DNA of 64,000 bases from Bin5 sp022827195 (GTDB lineage: Bacteria > Chloroflexota > Anaerolineae > Caldilineales > Caldilineaceae), in the NCBI GenBank assembly GCA_965208275.1, contig OZ242331.1:4836001-4900000 (forward strand). Direction: 5' to 3'. A program made the translations under genes and the position numbers. The notes under the pieces are model-generated. The model saw only the letters and a list, made by a program, of their open reading frames with translations. It made no database searches and was not told where the DNA came from. Each line of letters starts with the position of its first letter. Positions within the stretch are counted from its first letter, which is position 1. Positions 8,998 through 16,560 of the stretch are shown piece after piece.

Positions 8998-9813
8998 TCA
9001 GGTCACCGGGTTTTCCAGCGTCATACCATCGATCGTTATCCTGACCAGGTCGCCCCCGTGGAGGGTGAACTCGTCTGGCGGAATGATGCCGGTACCGGTC
9101 ATCAGCAGCGCACCGTAGGGGAAGGCCAGCTCCCGCATGAGATAGGCGGCGAGGTCCGGAAATGTGCGCTTCATCTCACTGGTCGCGGTGTCGCCGGCGA
9201 AGGCGACGGCGCCGTCCCGCTCAATTTCCAGGTGAATGGCCAGGTCGGTCATCGCGTCGGCGGCGGCCAGGCGGATGCCCGGGCCGACCGCGGCCGAGCC
9301 GTCATAGGTCTTGGCCTGGGCCAGGTAAAGTGGGTTCTCGCCCTCAATGTCGCGGCTGGACATGTCGTTGCCGACGGTGTAGCCGACGATCCGGCTGGCA
9401 GCGTTGATCACGAGGCACAACTCAGGCTCGGGCACGTTCCATGTGGTGTCAGCGCGTAAACGCACCGGCTGACCGTGGCCGACCGTCCGCCAGCCCACCT
9501 GCTTGAAGAAGATCTCCGGCCGCTCGGCGTCGTAGACCTTCTCATATACGTCGGCCGCGGTCTCAGACTCTGCCTTGCGCGCGTCGCGGCTGCGTAGATA
9601 AGTGACGCCGCTGCCCCAGACCTCCTGCTGCGCGTCGAGCGGCGCCTGCAGCTCCCCGCTCGCCTCCTCATCTGTCGCCAACTCCGCCAGCAGCGAGGGC
9701 AAGCCCTCATCCGGCAGCGTCAACAGGGTGCTGAGCGTTACCCCGGCGGGCAGAAGCTTGCCGTCAACCGCCCAGCGCGGCCCGGCGGGTGTAGTGTGGC
9801 GAGTGAGATACAT
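8998..9813 (-). CDS. Fumarylacetoacetate hydrolase-family enzyme, likely 2-keto-3-deoxy-sugar-acid dehydratase type
   Basis: This 271-residue FAH-fold enzyme uses a divalent metal. Family features are VPEPELCLV (a metal ligand glutamate pair), GYTVGNDMSSRDIEGENPLYLAQAK and a GTGIIPPDEFTLHGGD C-terminal block. The GVTYLRSRDARKAES and RPEIFFKQVGWRTVG segments recall 2-keto-3-deoxy-arabinonate dehydratase rather than fumarylacetoacetase. The ATG follows AAGGAG. The RraA-like gene lies upstream on the same strand, consistent with a keto-acid or sugar-acid breakdown unit. Substrate choice is inference; the broader FAH label is safe. Confidence 0.85.
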   Translation of the reverse strand: MYLTRHTTPAGPRWAVDGKLLPAGVTLSTLLTLPDEGLPSLLAELATDEEASGELQAPLDAQQEVWGSGVTYLRSRDARKAESETAADVYEKVYDAERPEIFFKQVGWRTVGHGQPVRLRADTTWNVPEPELCLVINAASRIVGYTVGNDMSSRDIEGENPLYLAQAKTYDGSAAVGPGIRLAAADAMTDLAIHLEIERDGAVAFAGDTATSEMKRTFPDLAAYLMRELAFPYGALLMTGTGIIPPDEFTLHGGDLVRITIDGMTLENPVT

Positions 9814-9888
9814 TGGCGCTTGCTCCTTGTGGGTTGCGCGGGCCTCAATTGTGAAACTGACCGCGGCGGCATGACGCTTCGCCGCCGC

Positions 9889-10686
9889 TCATCCGTTGCT
9901 CTTCTTCCATTCTTCGTATTTCGCCCAACCCTCGTCGTTGAGCGGGTAGTACTTGCTCAGCGCGCCGCCCTCTTCCAGCTTGATGCGGCTGAAGACCTCC
10001 CACTCCTCGTGCGCCAGGGTGTGCTCCAGCACGAGCGGGATCATCTGACGCGGCACGACCACCGCGCCGTCGTCATCGGCGATAATGGCGTCGCCGGGGA
10101 GAACCAGAACATTGCTGATCTTCACCGGAACATTCAGTCCCCAGGGGAACAGCTCGGCCTGCGAAGCGTAGTTGGGCGTGAAGCCGACGGTCCACAACGG
10201 CACTCCGATCATCTGAATGTTGGGCCAGTCGCGCACGCAGCCGTCAACGACGATTCCGGCCCCGCCCCGGCCTTTGAAATATGTCGTCAGCATCTCGCCC
10301 ACACAGCCGGTGTAGCGGCTGGCAAAGGCCTGAATGACCAGCACGTCCCCGCTTTCGACCGTCTCGAATACGGCCCACAGCGCGCCGCGCTTCTCCGCGC
10401 CCTCCTGCGCCGCGCCGGAAAAGACGTCCTCGCGCTGGGGCATGAATGCCAGCGTCACGGCCGCGCCCACGATCTTGGCGCCCGGTGTGCGCGGCAGCGG
10501 CCCCTGGATGAAGGTCTGGCGGACGCCGAGTTTGTGCATCGTAGCGCTGGCCGTGGCCGTGCTCACCTGCCGCAGCTGCTCGATCAGGTCGGCGCCGGGC
10601 CGGGCGAAGGGGCCGCCGTCTACGGGCAGAGGTACGCCGGCTGAGGGGACCTCGACGGTCGCGTAGTCGCTGGTGGGTCTGCTCAT
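9889..10686 (-). CDS. RraA-family aldolase/decarboxylase (4-hydroxy-4-methyl-2-oxoglutarate aldolase-like)
   Basis: This 265-residue protein has the RraA fold. The block GIVVDGCVRDWPNI carries the conserved R-D pair, and GDAIIADDDGAVVVP is the classic family signature. Enzymes of this group cleave or decarboxylate 2-oxo acids with a metal; RraA itself regulates RNase E. The start at 10686 is chosen for the GAGGAACC site; the longer open frame upstream is non-coding overlap. The C-terminal extension (SKYYPLNDEGWAKYEEWKK) is seen in catabolic homologues. With the FAH-family gene it probably handles keto acids from sugar or aromatic breakdown. Confidence 0.85.
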   Translation of the reverse strand: MSRPTSDYATVEVPSAGVPLPVDGGPFARPGADLIEQLRQVSTATASATMHKLGVRQTFIQGPLPRTPGAKIVGAAVTLAFMPQREDVFSGAAQEGAEKRGALWAVFETVESGDVLVIQAFASRYTGCVGEMLTTYFKGRGGAGIVVDGCVRDWPNIQMIGVPLWTVGFTPNYASQAELFPWGLNVPVKISNVLVLPGDAIIADDDGAVVVPRQMIPLVLEHTLAHEEWEVFSRIKLEEGGALSKYYPLNDEGWAKYEEWKKSNG

Positions 10687-10851
10687 ATGACGGGTTCCTC
10701 TACTGGGCAAATTGGGACGGGATGACTGCGAGCGCCTGCGCTTTAAATGGCCCTGATAATCATCTGATGGTATGCGAAGAGTAGGTATCCCGCAAGCCCC
10801 AGACCGGTTGAAGCGCGCGAACTTGCGTGCTACAATGACTGCAAGTGTACC

Positions 10852-11772
10852 TTGATTTCGGGACGATCGGACAAGCAGAAAGAACGATACGACGTGCCAC
10901 TGGAACTTCCCCCAACCTTCGCCTTCAGCCAGTCGAGTCTGCAATCCTACGTGAACTGCCCGCGCCGTTTCTGGCTTGCCTATGTGGAGGAGTTGACCTG
11001 GCCGGCCCTCGAAGTGGCGCCCTATGATGAGCATGAGCAACTGCTGCGGCGGGGCGCCCAGTTCCATCGGCTGGTCGAGCGCGCCGAGGCAGGACTGCCG
11101 AAAGAGCTGTTGAGCCAGGGCCTGGCCCATCCGCTCGACGAATGGTTCGAGAGCTATCTGCGCCACCGGCCGGCCGATCTGCCGACGGAGATCGTTGAGG
11201 TCGAACGCGTCCTGAGCGCGCCCCTGGCGGTGGAGGCCGGGCGGACCCGGCTGGCGGCGCGGTACGACCTGATCGCGGTCGGCGGCGATGACGAGGACCG
11301 CCGCGTGGTCATCCTCGACTGGAAGACCAATCAACGCGCGACCCGGCGCTCGATTCTACAGCAGCGCATGCAGACGCTCGTCTATCCATTCGTTCTGGTG
11401 GAGGCAAGCGCCGGTCTGCCCTGGGGCCCGGTGTCGCCGGAGCAGGTCGAGATGCGCTACTGGTTCACCGCGGCGCCAACCGAACCGGTTGCCTTTCATT
11501 ACAGCAGTGATCTGCACGCGGCCAACCGCGCCAAGCTCAACAATATACTGAACGAAATTCTGCGCGGCGAGAACCGAGCCGATTTCCCCAAAGTGGCCGA
11601 TACCGACGAGAACCGGCGGCGATTCTGCAGCTTCTGCGTCTACCGTTCCCGCTGCGATCGCGGCATTGGCGCCGGTAGTCTGGAAGAGTTCGACGAAGCC
11701 GAATTCCCCGACGCAGACTTGGAGGACGCGCTCGATTTCACGCTGGAGGAGGTCCTGGAGCTGGCGTTCTAG
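10852..11772 (+). CDS. PD-(D/E)XK nuclease with probable 4Fe-4S cluster (Cas4/AddB-like)
   Basis: This is a 306-residue RecB-type nuclease. The active-site pattern is H72 in GAQFHRLVE, D139 in ARYDLIA, and D156 with K158 in VILDWKTNQ. Cysteines C36 (NCPRRF) and C259, C262, C268 (CSFCVYRSRC) match the split cluster ligands of Cas4 and AddB nucleases. It starts at TTG 10852; a GTG at 10894 is an alternative and would shorten it by 14 residues. No CRISPR array or cas gene is near. With the ATPase, the Toprim-like protein and RecJ downstream it suggests DNA repair or phage defence. Confidence 0.85.
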   Translation: MISGRSDKQKERYDVPLELPPTFAFSQSSLQSYVNCPRRFWLAYVEELTWPALEVAPYDEHEQLLRRGAQFHRLVERAEAGLPKELLSQGLAHPLDEWFESYLRHRPADLPTEIVEVERVLSAPLAVEAGRTRLAARYDLIAVGGDDEDRRVVILDWKTNQRATRRSILQQRMQTLVYPFVLVEASAGLPWGPVSPEQVEMRYWFTAAPTEPVAFHYSSDLHAANRAKLNNILNEILRGENRADFPKVADTDENRRRFCSFCVYRSRCDRGIGAGSLEEFDEAEFPDADLEDALDFTLEEVLELAF

Positions 11773-11924
11773 ATGGAGAATGCTCATGCATTCAGTTCAC
11801 GATACACCCTCGGATTGTCAGCGAACGGTCCGGCAAGTCAGGTGACATATCAGCGTTTCAAGCCTGCCTCTTGAGGTGCGCCCTGCAAGAAGGGCAGAGT
11901 TGGCATTTGACGAACGGAGGCCCA

Positions 11925-13367
11925 ATGTTAACCAGACTGCAAGTATCAGGCTTTAAGAATCTTGTAGATGTCGATGTTCGCTTCGGCCCCTTCACCTGTA
12001 TCGCCGGTGCGAACGGAACGGGAAAGTCGAACCTGTTTGACGCGATTCAGTTTTTGAGCAGGCTTGCCAGTGACACATTTGCCGATGCCGCGGCGTCGAT
12101 TCGCGCCGAAGATGATAAGGCATCATCGATTCAGAGCCTGTTCCATCGATTAGGCAACGACTATGCTGACAAGATTTCATTTACGGCCGAGATGATTGTC
12201 CCGGACGAAGGGGTAGATGATCTGGGACAGACAGCCAAGGCCACCTTTACATTTCTGCGCTACTCCTTGGAACTGGTCTATCGTGTTGATGAAAGGCTCC
12301 CCATATCTGGTTCCCTTGAGCTTGTCAAGGAGAGACTGGAACATATCACGCTCGGTGAAGCCTGGAAACACCTTCGATTTCAGCACAGTGCGAAGAATTG
12401 GCGGAGTTCGGTCGTTAAGGGGCGCAGGGCTGCGCCATACATCTCAACTGAATCGACAGAGGGTCAGCGTGTGGTCCGCCTGCATCAGGATGGCGGTAGC
12501 AGTGGACGCCCCCAATCAATACTGGCAAGCAATCTTCCCCGCACCGTGCTGTCAACTGTCAACGCGACCGAGAGCCCTACCGCACTGCTGGCCCGTCGCG
12601 AGATGCAGTCCTGGCGTTTGCTGCAGTTGGAACCCTCTTCGCTGCGAAGACCGGACGAGTTCATGACGCCGCCGGGAATGCGTCCCGACGGTTCCCATTT
12701 GCCCGCCACACTCTTTTCGCTCGCGCACTCCGATAGTCAGCCTGTATCTGACGGCAATGACACGTGGGTTTATGAACAGATCGCCTTGCGGTTGTCAGAT
12801 CTGATCGATGACGTGTATGAAGTCAGCATCGACCGAGATGAGAAAAGGCAATTGCTTACACTGCAAGTGCAGGACAGGAATGGCACGACTTACCCCGCCC
12901 GTTCATTGTCCGACGGCACGTTACGATTCCTGGCGCTGGCAGTTCTCGCACTGGATCCTTCGTCTCAGGGTGTCATCTGCCTGGAGGAACCGGAAAATGG
13001 GATTCATCCCGGCCGGATATCGGCAATGTTGGAGTTGCTCCAGGAGATAGCCGTAGACGTTACGAGGCCTGTCGCGCGGGACAACCCATTGCGTCAAGTG
13101 ATTGTCAACACACACTCGCCTGCAGTCGTGCGTCAGGTAAAGCCCGAGAGTCTGCTCATCGCGGAGACGGAACAGGCCATCCGCGCCGACAGGCGGTTTC
13201 AGAAGGCCGTTTTCAGGTGGCGACCGGATACGTGGCGCAGCGAAGCATCACCTGAAGAGAAGCCCGTCATTCTGGGGCATCTCCTTGCCTATCTGAATCC
13301 TGTCCCTGAAGACGGTAACCAGCTCGGTCTGCCGATGGAAGATGTGGATGCGTACCGAATTGAATGA
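11925..13367 (+). CDS. AAA (RecF/OLD-like, AAA_21) ATPase
   Basis: This 480-residue ABC/SMC-type ATPase has a lid insertion. Walker A is GANGTGKS (28-35), the signature motif SLSDGTLRF (327-335), Walker B VICLEEPENG (350-359) and the H loop VNTHSPA (H397). The ATG is preceded by GGAGG. Such single-chain AAA_21 proteins lack the coiled-coil of SMC and often work with a nuclease or Toprim partner in phage defence. The downstream gene overlaps by 20 nt and is Toprim-like, so the pair is likely one functional unit. No Toprim domain is fused here, unlike OLD class 1. Confidence 0.88.
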   Translation: MLTRLQVSGFKNLVDVDVRFGPFTCIAGANGTGKSNLFDAIQFLSRLASDTFADAAASIRAEDDKASSIQSLFHRLGNDYADKISFTAEMIVPDEGVDDLGQTAKATFTFLRYSLELVYRVDERLPISGSLELVKERLEHITLGEAWKHLRFQHSAKNWRSSVVKGRRAAPYISTESTEGQRVVRLHQDGGSSGRPQSILASNLPRTVLSTVNATESPTALLARREMQSWRLLQLEPSSLRRPDEFMTPPGMRPDGSHLPATLFSLAHSDSQPVSDGNDTWVYEQIALRLSDLIDDVYEVSIDRDEKRQLLTLQVQDRNGTTYPARSLSDGTLRFLALAVLALDPSSQGVICLEEPENGIHPGRISAMLELLQEIAVDVTRPVARDNPLRQVIVNTHSPAVVRQVKPESLLIAETEQAIRADRRFQKAVFRWRPDTWRSEASPEEKPVILGHLLAYLNPVPEDGNQLGLPMEDVDAYRIE

Positions 13368-14004
13368 ACTTCGCTACACGCTGGTTGCCGATGGCAGCAG
13401 CGACGCGTCCCTGATTCCAATTCTAAACTGGTTGCTGATTCAGAATGGCGTGCGATGTCCCATTCAGCCGGCATGGGCGGACCTGAGTGCGTTGCCTCTT
13501 TCAGACGGGTCAAGTCTGCCTGACAGAATCAGAAACGGCCTGTATTACTATCCCTGTGATCTACTCTTTGTCCACCGGGATGCTGAAAGAGAAACACGAG
13601 CCAAGCGAGTGCGGGAGATACATGAGGCAGTTGCTGACTTGCCGCTGGGGCTTTCACCGACGTTTGTCTGCGTTATCCCGATTCGGATGCAGGAGGCCTG
13701 GCTGCTGATCGATGAAGCTGCCATCAAGAGTGCGGCAGGAAACAGACGCTATACCGGTCCTTTGGATCTCCCCTCAATAACTGACATGGAGGGGATACCC
13801 GATCCAAAGGAACGCCTGCACCGACTCCTTAGACAGGCAAGCGACCTCAATAGACGCCGGCAGAGGAGCTTTCCTGTAGGAAGACGCGCCCGGCTCGTTA
13901 CGGAATTCATCGAAGATTTCACACCTTTGAGACAGCTTAGCGCATTCGTCGCTCTTGAAGCAGAGGTCAGAAGCACCATTCAAGCGAATGACTGGCACCT
14001 CTGA
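13348..14004 (+). CDS. Toprim-like (DUF4276-related) partner of the AAA ATPase
   Basis: This 218-residue protein starts with a strand and loop, LVADGSSDASLIPIL (D15, D19), that aligns with the VEGxTD motif of Toprim/DUF4276 proteins, with D in place of E. A second acidic strand, DLLFVHRDAE (D71, D78), matches the Toprim DxD region. The start at 13348 has GGAAG 6 nt upstream, inside the ATPase gene. The tight overlap says the two products act together. A metal-dependent nuclease role is inferred by analogy with ATPase-Toprim defence pairs. Assignment to a named system is not justified. Confidence 0.6.
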   Translation: MRTELNELRYTLVADGSSDASLIPILNWLLIQNGVRCPIQPAWADLSALPLSDGSSLPDRIRNGLYYYPCDLLFVHRDAERETRAKRVREIHEAVADLPLGLSPTFVCVIPIRMQEAWLLIDEAAIKSAAGNRRYTGPLDLPSITDMEGIPDPKERLHRLLRQASDLNRRRQRSFPVGRRARLVTEFIEDFTPLRQLSAFVALEAEVRSTIQANDWHL

Positions 14005-14041
14005 ATTCAAGACCTGAAATCAACCACGAGCATAACTGCTT

Positions 14042-16510
14042 ATGCCCCCCCAACCCTGGATTCTCCTGCCCCGCGTCGAGCCTTCGCAGGCGTTGCGCGA
14101 CGCCGTCGGCGGGCATCCGCTGGTCGCGCAGCTGCTGGCCCAGCGGAAGATCGACACACCGCAGAAGGCCATTCCATTCCTTGACATAGCGGCCTACACG
14201 CCTGCGCCTCCCACCGCCCTGGTCGGCCTGGAACGCGCAGCCCACACGCTGTTTGATGCCATTCGCCGTGGCGAAAAAATCCTCGTCTGGGGCGATTTCG
14301 ACGTCGACGGGCAGACCAGCACAACACTGCTGGTGGCCGCGCTGCAAGAGCTCGCCGCGCCGGGAAGTGTCCGCTATCACGTACCCAACCGTTTCAGGGA
14401 AGGCCATGGCATTCGCCCCGCGAAGCTGAACGAACTCTTGGGCGATCCAGGCTTCTCGCCCAACCTGCTGCTGACCTGCGACACCGGCATCGCCGACGGA
14501 GAAGGAATCGGCACTGCCAAGGAGGCCGGACTGACCGTAGTCGTCACCGACCACCACGACCTGCCCGCTGAGTTCGCCGATACCGAGCCCGGCGCAGCGC
14601 CCCCTTGCGCCGAATCGGCTGACCAGGCCGGTGTCCACGGTGTGCGCAGGGCAGATGCCATCGTGAACCCCAAGTTTCTGCGCGGGGATGATCCGCTACG
14701 GACGTTGCCCGGCGTGGGCGTCGCCTACAAGCTGGTGCAACAGCTATACGATTTGGCGGGTGAGCCCGACGGCGCGGCGCAGTTCCTCGACCTGGTGGCC
14801 CTGGGCATCGTCGCCGACGTGGCCGAGCAGTTGCATGACACACGCTACCTGCTGCAGTTGGGGCTGAACAAGCTGCGCAACACCAAGCGCGTCGGCCTCA
14901 AGGCGCTGATGCACACCGCACGCATTGCCCCCGATAGCGTTGATGCCCAGTCGATTGGCTTTCAGATCGGCCCGCGCATGAATGCGCTGGGGCGGCTGGA
15001 CGACGCCACGGTCGCGGTCGAGCTGCTCACCACCGACGACGCCGTGCGCGCCGGACAGTTGGCCGCGCGCATGGAACGGCTGAACAATGAGAGGCGCCTG
15101 CTGACCAGCCAGATCACGCAGACGGCTTTCGATATGTTGGAGCGGGATTCAGCCTTGCTCGCCTTCAACGCCATCGTTCTGGCCAATCCCAACTGGCACG
15201 CGGGAATAATCGGCATCGTCGCCTCGCGCCTGGTCGAGGAATATCACCTGCCGACCGTTCTGCTGTGCAGCCCGCCGGGCGAACCGGCGCGCGGCAGCGC
15301 CCGCAGCACACCCGGCGTGGACATCGGCGCGGCCATCGCAGCCTGTTCCGAACTGCTGCTCCAGCACGGTGGACACGCCGGCGCGGCCGGACTGAGGTTG
15401 GATGCCTCCCAAATCAACCGCTTTCGCCGGGAACTGAGCCGCCAGGTCGAGCGGCATCGCTTAGACGCCGGGCCGGAAGGGTTGCACATTGATGCCGAAC
15501 TGTCTTTCGGTGAACTGGACCTTGGTCTGGCGGAGCAGGTCGGACGGCTGGCACCTTTCGGCAACGGCAACCTGGCGCCCAGATTCATGAGCCGCGCGCT
15601 GACGGTTGTCCAGGACCGCCGCATAGGCCGCGACGGCGCCCACCGCCGGCTGTTGCTCAAGGACGGGCAGGAGAGGGGACAGGAGGTGCTGTGGTGGCGC
15701 AGCGCCGAAGCCGAACTGCCCAACGGACCCGTCGATATTGCCTACACGCTCGGAACAAAAGAGTATCGAGGCGAACGCAAACTGCAGCTGACCCTCGAAG
15801 CGCTGCGGCGCACAGAAGATTCCACCGGGGCGCCCGTAGCAGTCGCAGGCCGTCCCAACGCCGCGCGCGACTACATCCATGATCTGCGCCGGGAAAGTGT
15901 GGCAGTGTCCGATCTGCCCGCCTTTGACAGCGCCTTCTGGTATGCGGAAGGCAGTCGATTGGGAGATGTTCCCTTCAGTTCGCGGCTGGATGCCGTGTCC
16001 GCCGCGGCGGGCCGCCCTCTGGTGCTGTGGAGCAGTCCGCCCTCACCGGAGCTGTTGCGCTGGCTGCTGGACACGCTCGACCCGTCTGAAATCTATCTGG
16101 TCGGACGCGACACCGCCGAGAGTCAACTTGACTTGGTCCTGAAGGAGGTGGCCGGCATGGCGAAATGGTCGATGGCCGCCGGGTCGGGCGAAGGGCGGCC
16201 GGGCGCGGCGCACGATGGCCTGCTGCCGGTCGCCCGGCTGGCGGCTCGCATCGGGGCAACCGAGGCGATCGTTCGACACGCCCTGCTCTGGCTTGAACAA
16301 AAGGGGATTCTGCAGTTGCGGACGTGGGAAGGCCCCGGTATTGCGCGCGTCGACCCGGGTGACGGGCGAGTTCGCGATGATTCGGAGCGAACCCTCGTCC
16401 AGACTACATTGGAGGAGCTCCTGGCGGAAACGCGGGCCTACCGGCGATTCTTTCAGCGTGCGCAGTTGAATGCGCTCGGGCTCGACGCGTCTGTGCCCGG
16501 CGCAAGCTAG
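14042..16510 (+). CDS. recJ: Single-stranded-DNA-specific exonuclease RecJ, long form
   Basis: RecJ degrades single-stranded DNA 5' to 3' in recombination and mismatch repair. The DHH motifs are clear: WGDFDVDGQTST (D85, D87, D89), TCDTGI (D147) and VTDHHDLP (D170, H171, H172). A DHHA1 domain with GGHAGAAG and an OB-like domain follow. At 822 residues it is about 240 longer than E. coli RecJ. The C-terminal extension (about 590-822) includes a winged-helix-like stretch (VARLAARIGATEAIVRHALL). It follows the ATPase/Toprim pair by 37 nt on the same strand and may be co-transcribed. Long RecJ forms are also known in Firmicutes. Confidence 0.9.
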   Translation: MPPQPWILLPRVEPSQALRDAVGGHPLVAQLLAQRKIDTPQKAIPFLDIAAYTPAPPTALVGLERAAHTLFDAIRRGEKILVWGDFDVDGQTSTTLLVAALQELAAPGSVRYHVPNRFREGHGIRPAKLNELLGDPGFSPNLLLTCDTGIADGEGIGTAKEAGLTVVVTDHHDLPAEFADTEPGAAPPCAESADQAGVHGVRRADAIVNPKFLRGDDPLRTLPGVGVAYKLVQQLYDLAGEPDGAAQFLDLVALGIVADVAEQLHDTRYLLQLGLNKLRNTKRVGLKALMHTARIAPDSVDAQSIGFQIGPRMNALGRLDDATVAVELLTTDDAVRAGQLAARMERLNNERRLLTSQITQTAFDMLERDSALLAFNAIVLANPNWHAGIIGIVASRLVEEYHLPTVLLCSPPGEPARGSARSTPGVDIGAAIAACSELLLQHGGHAGAAGLRLDASQINRFRRELSRQVERHRLDAGPEGLHIDAELSFGELDLGLAEQVGRLAPFGNGNLAPRFMSRALTVVQDRRIGRDGAHRRLLLKDGQERGQEVLWWRSAEAELPNGPVDIAYTLGTKEYRGERKLQLTLEALRRTEDSTGAPVAVAGRPNAARDYIHDLRRESVAVSDLPAFDSAFWYAEGSRLGDVPFSSRLDAVSAAAGRPLVLWSSPPSPELLRWLLDTLDPSEIYLVGRDTAESQLDLVLKEVAGMAKWSMAAGSGEGRPGAAHDGLLPVARLAARIGATEAIVRHALLWLEQKGILQLRTWEGPGIARVDPGDGRVRDDSERTLVQTTLEELLAETRAYRRFFQRAQLNALGLDASVPGAS

Positions 16511-16560
16511 CAACATCCGGCGCTCGTTGCACGCGCCTCACCTGGATCAGTGTAGCCCTC

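Noticed and set aside
11925..14004. Naming the ATPase/Toprim-like pair as PARIS or Gabija
   Set aside because: The second protein does not show UvrD-like helicase motifs and its Toprim match is partial, so neither name is supported.
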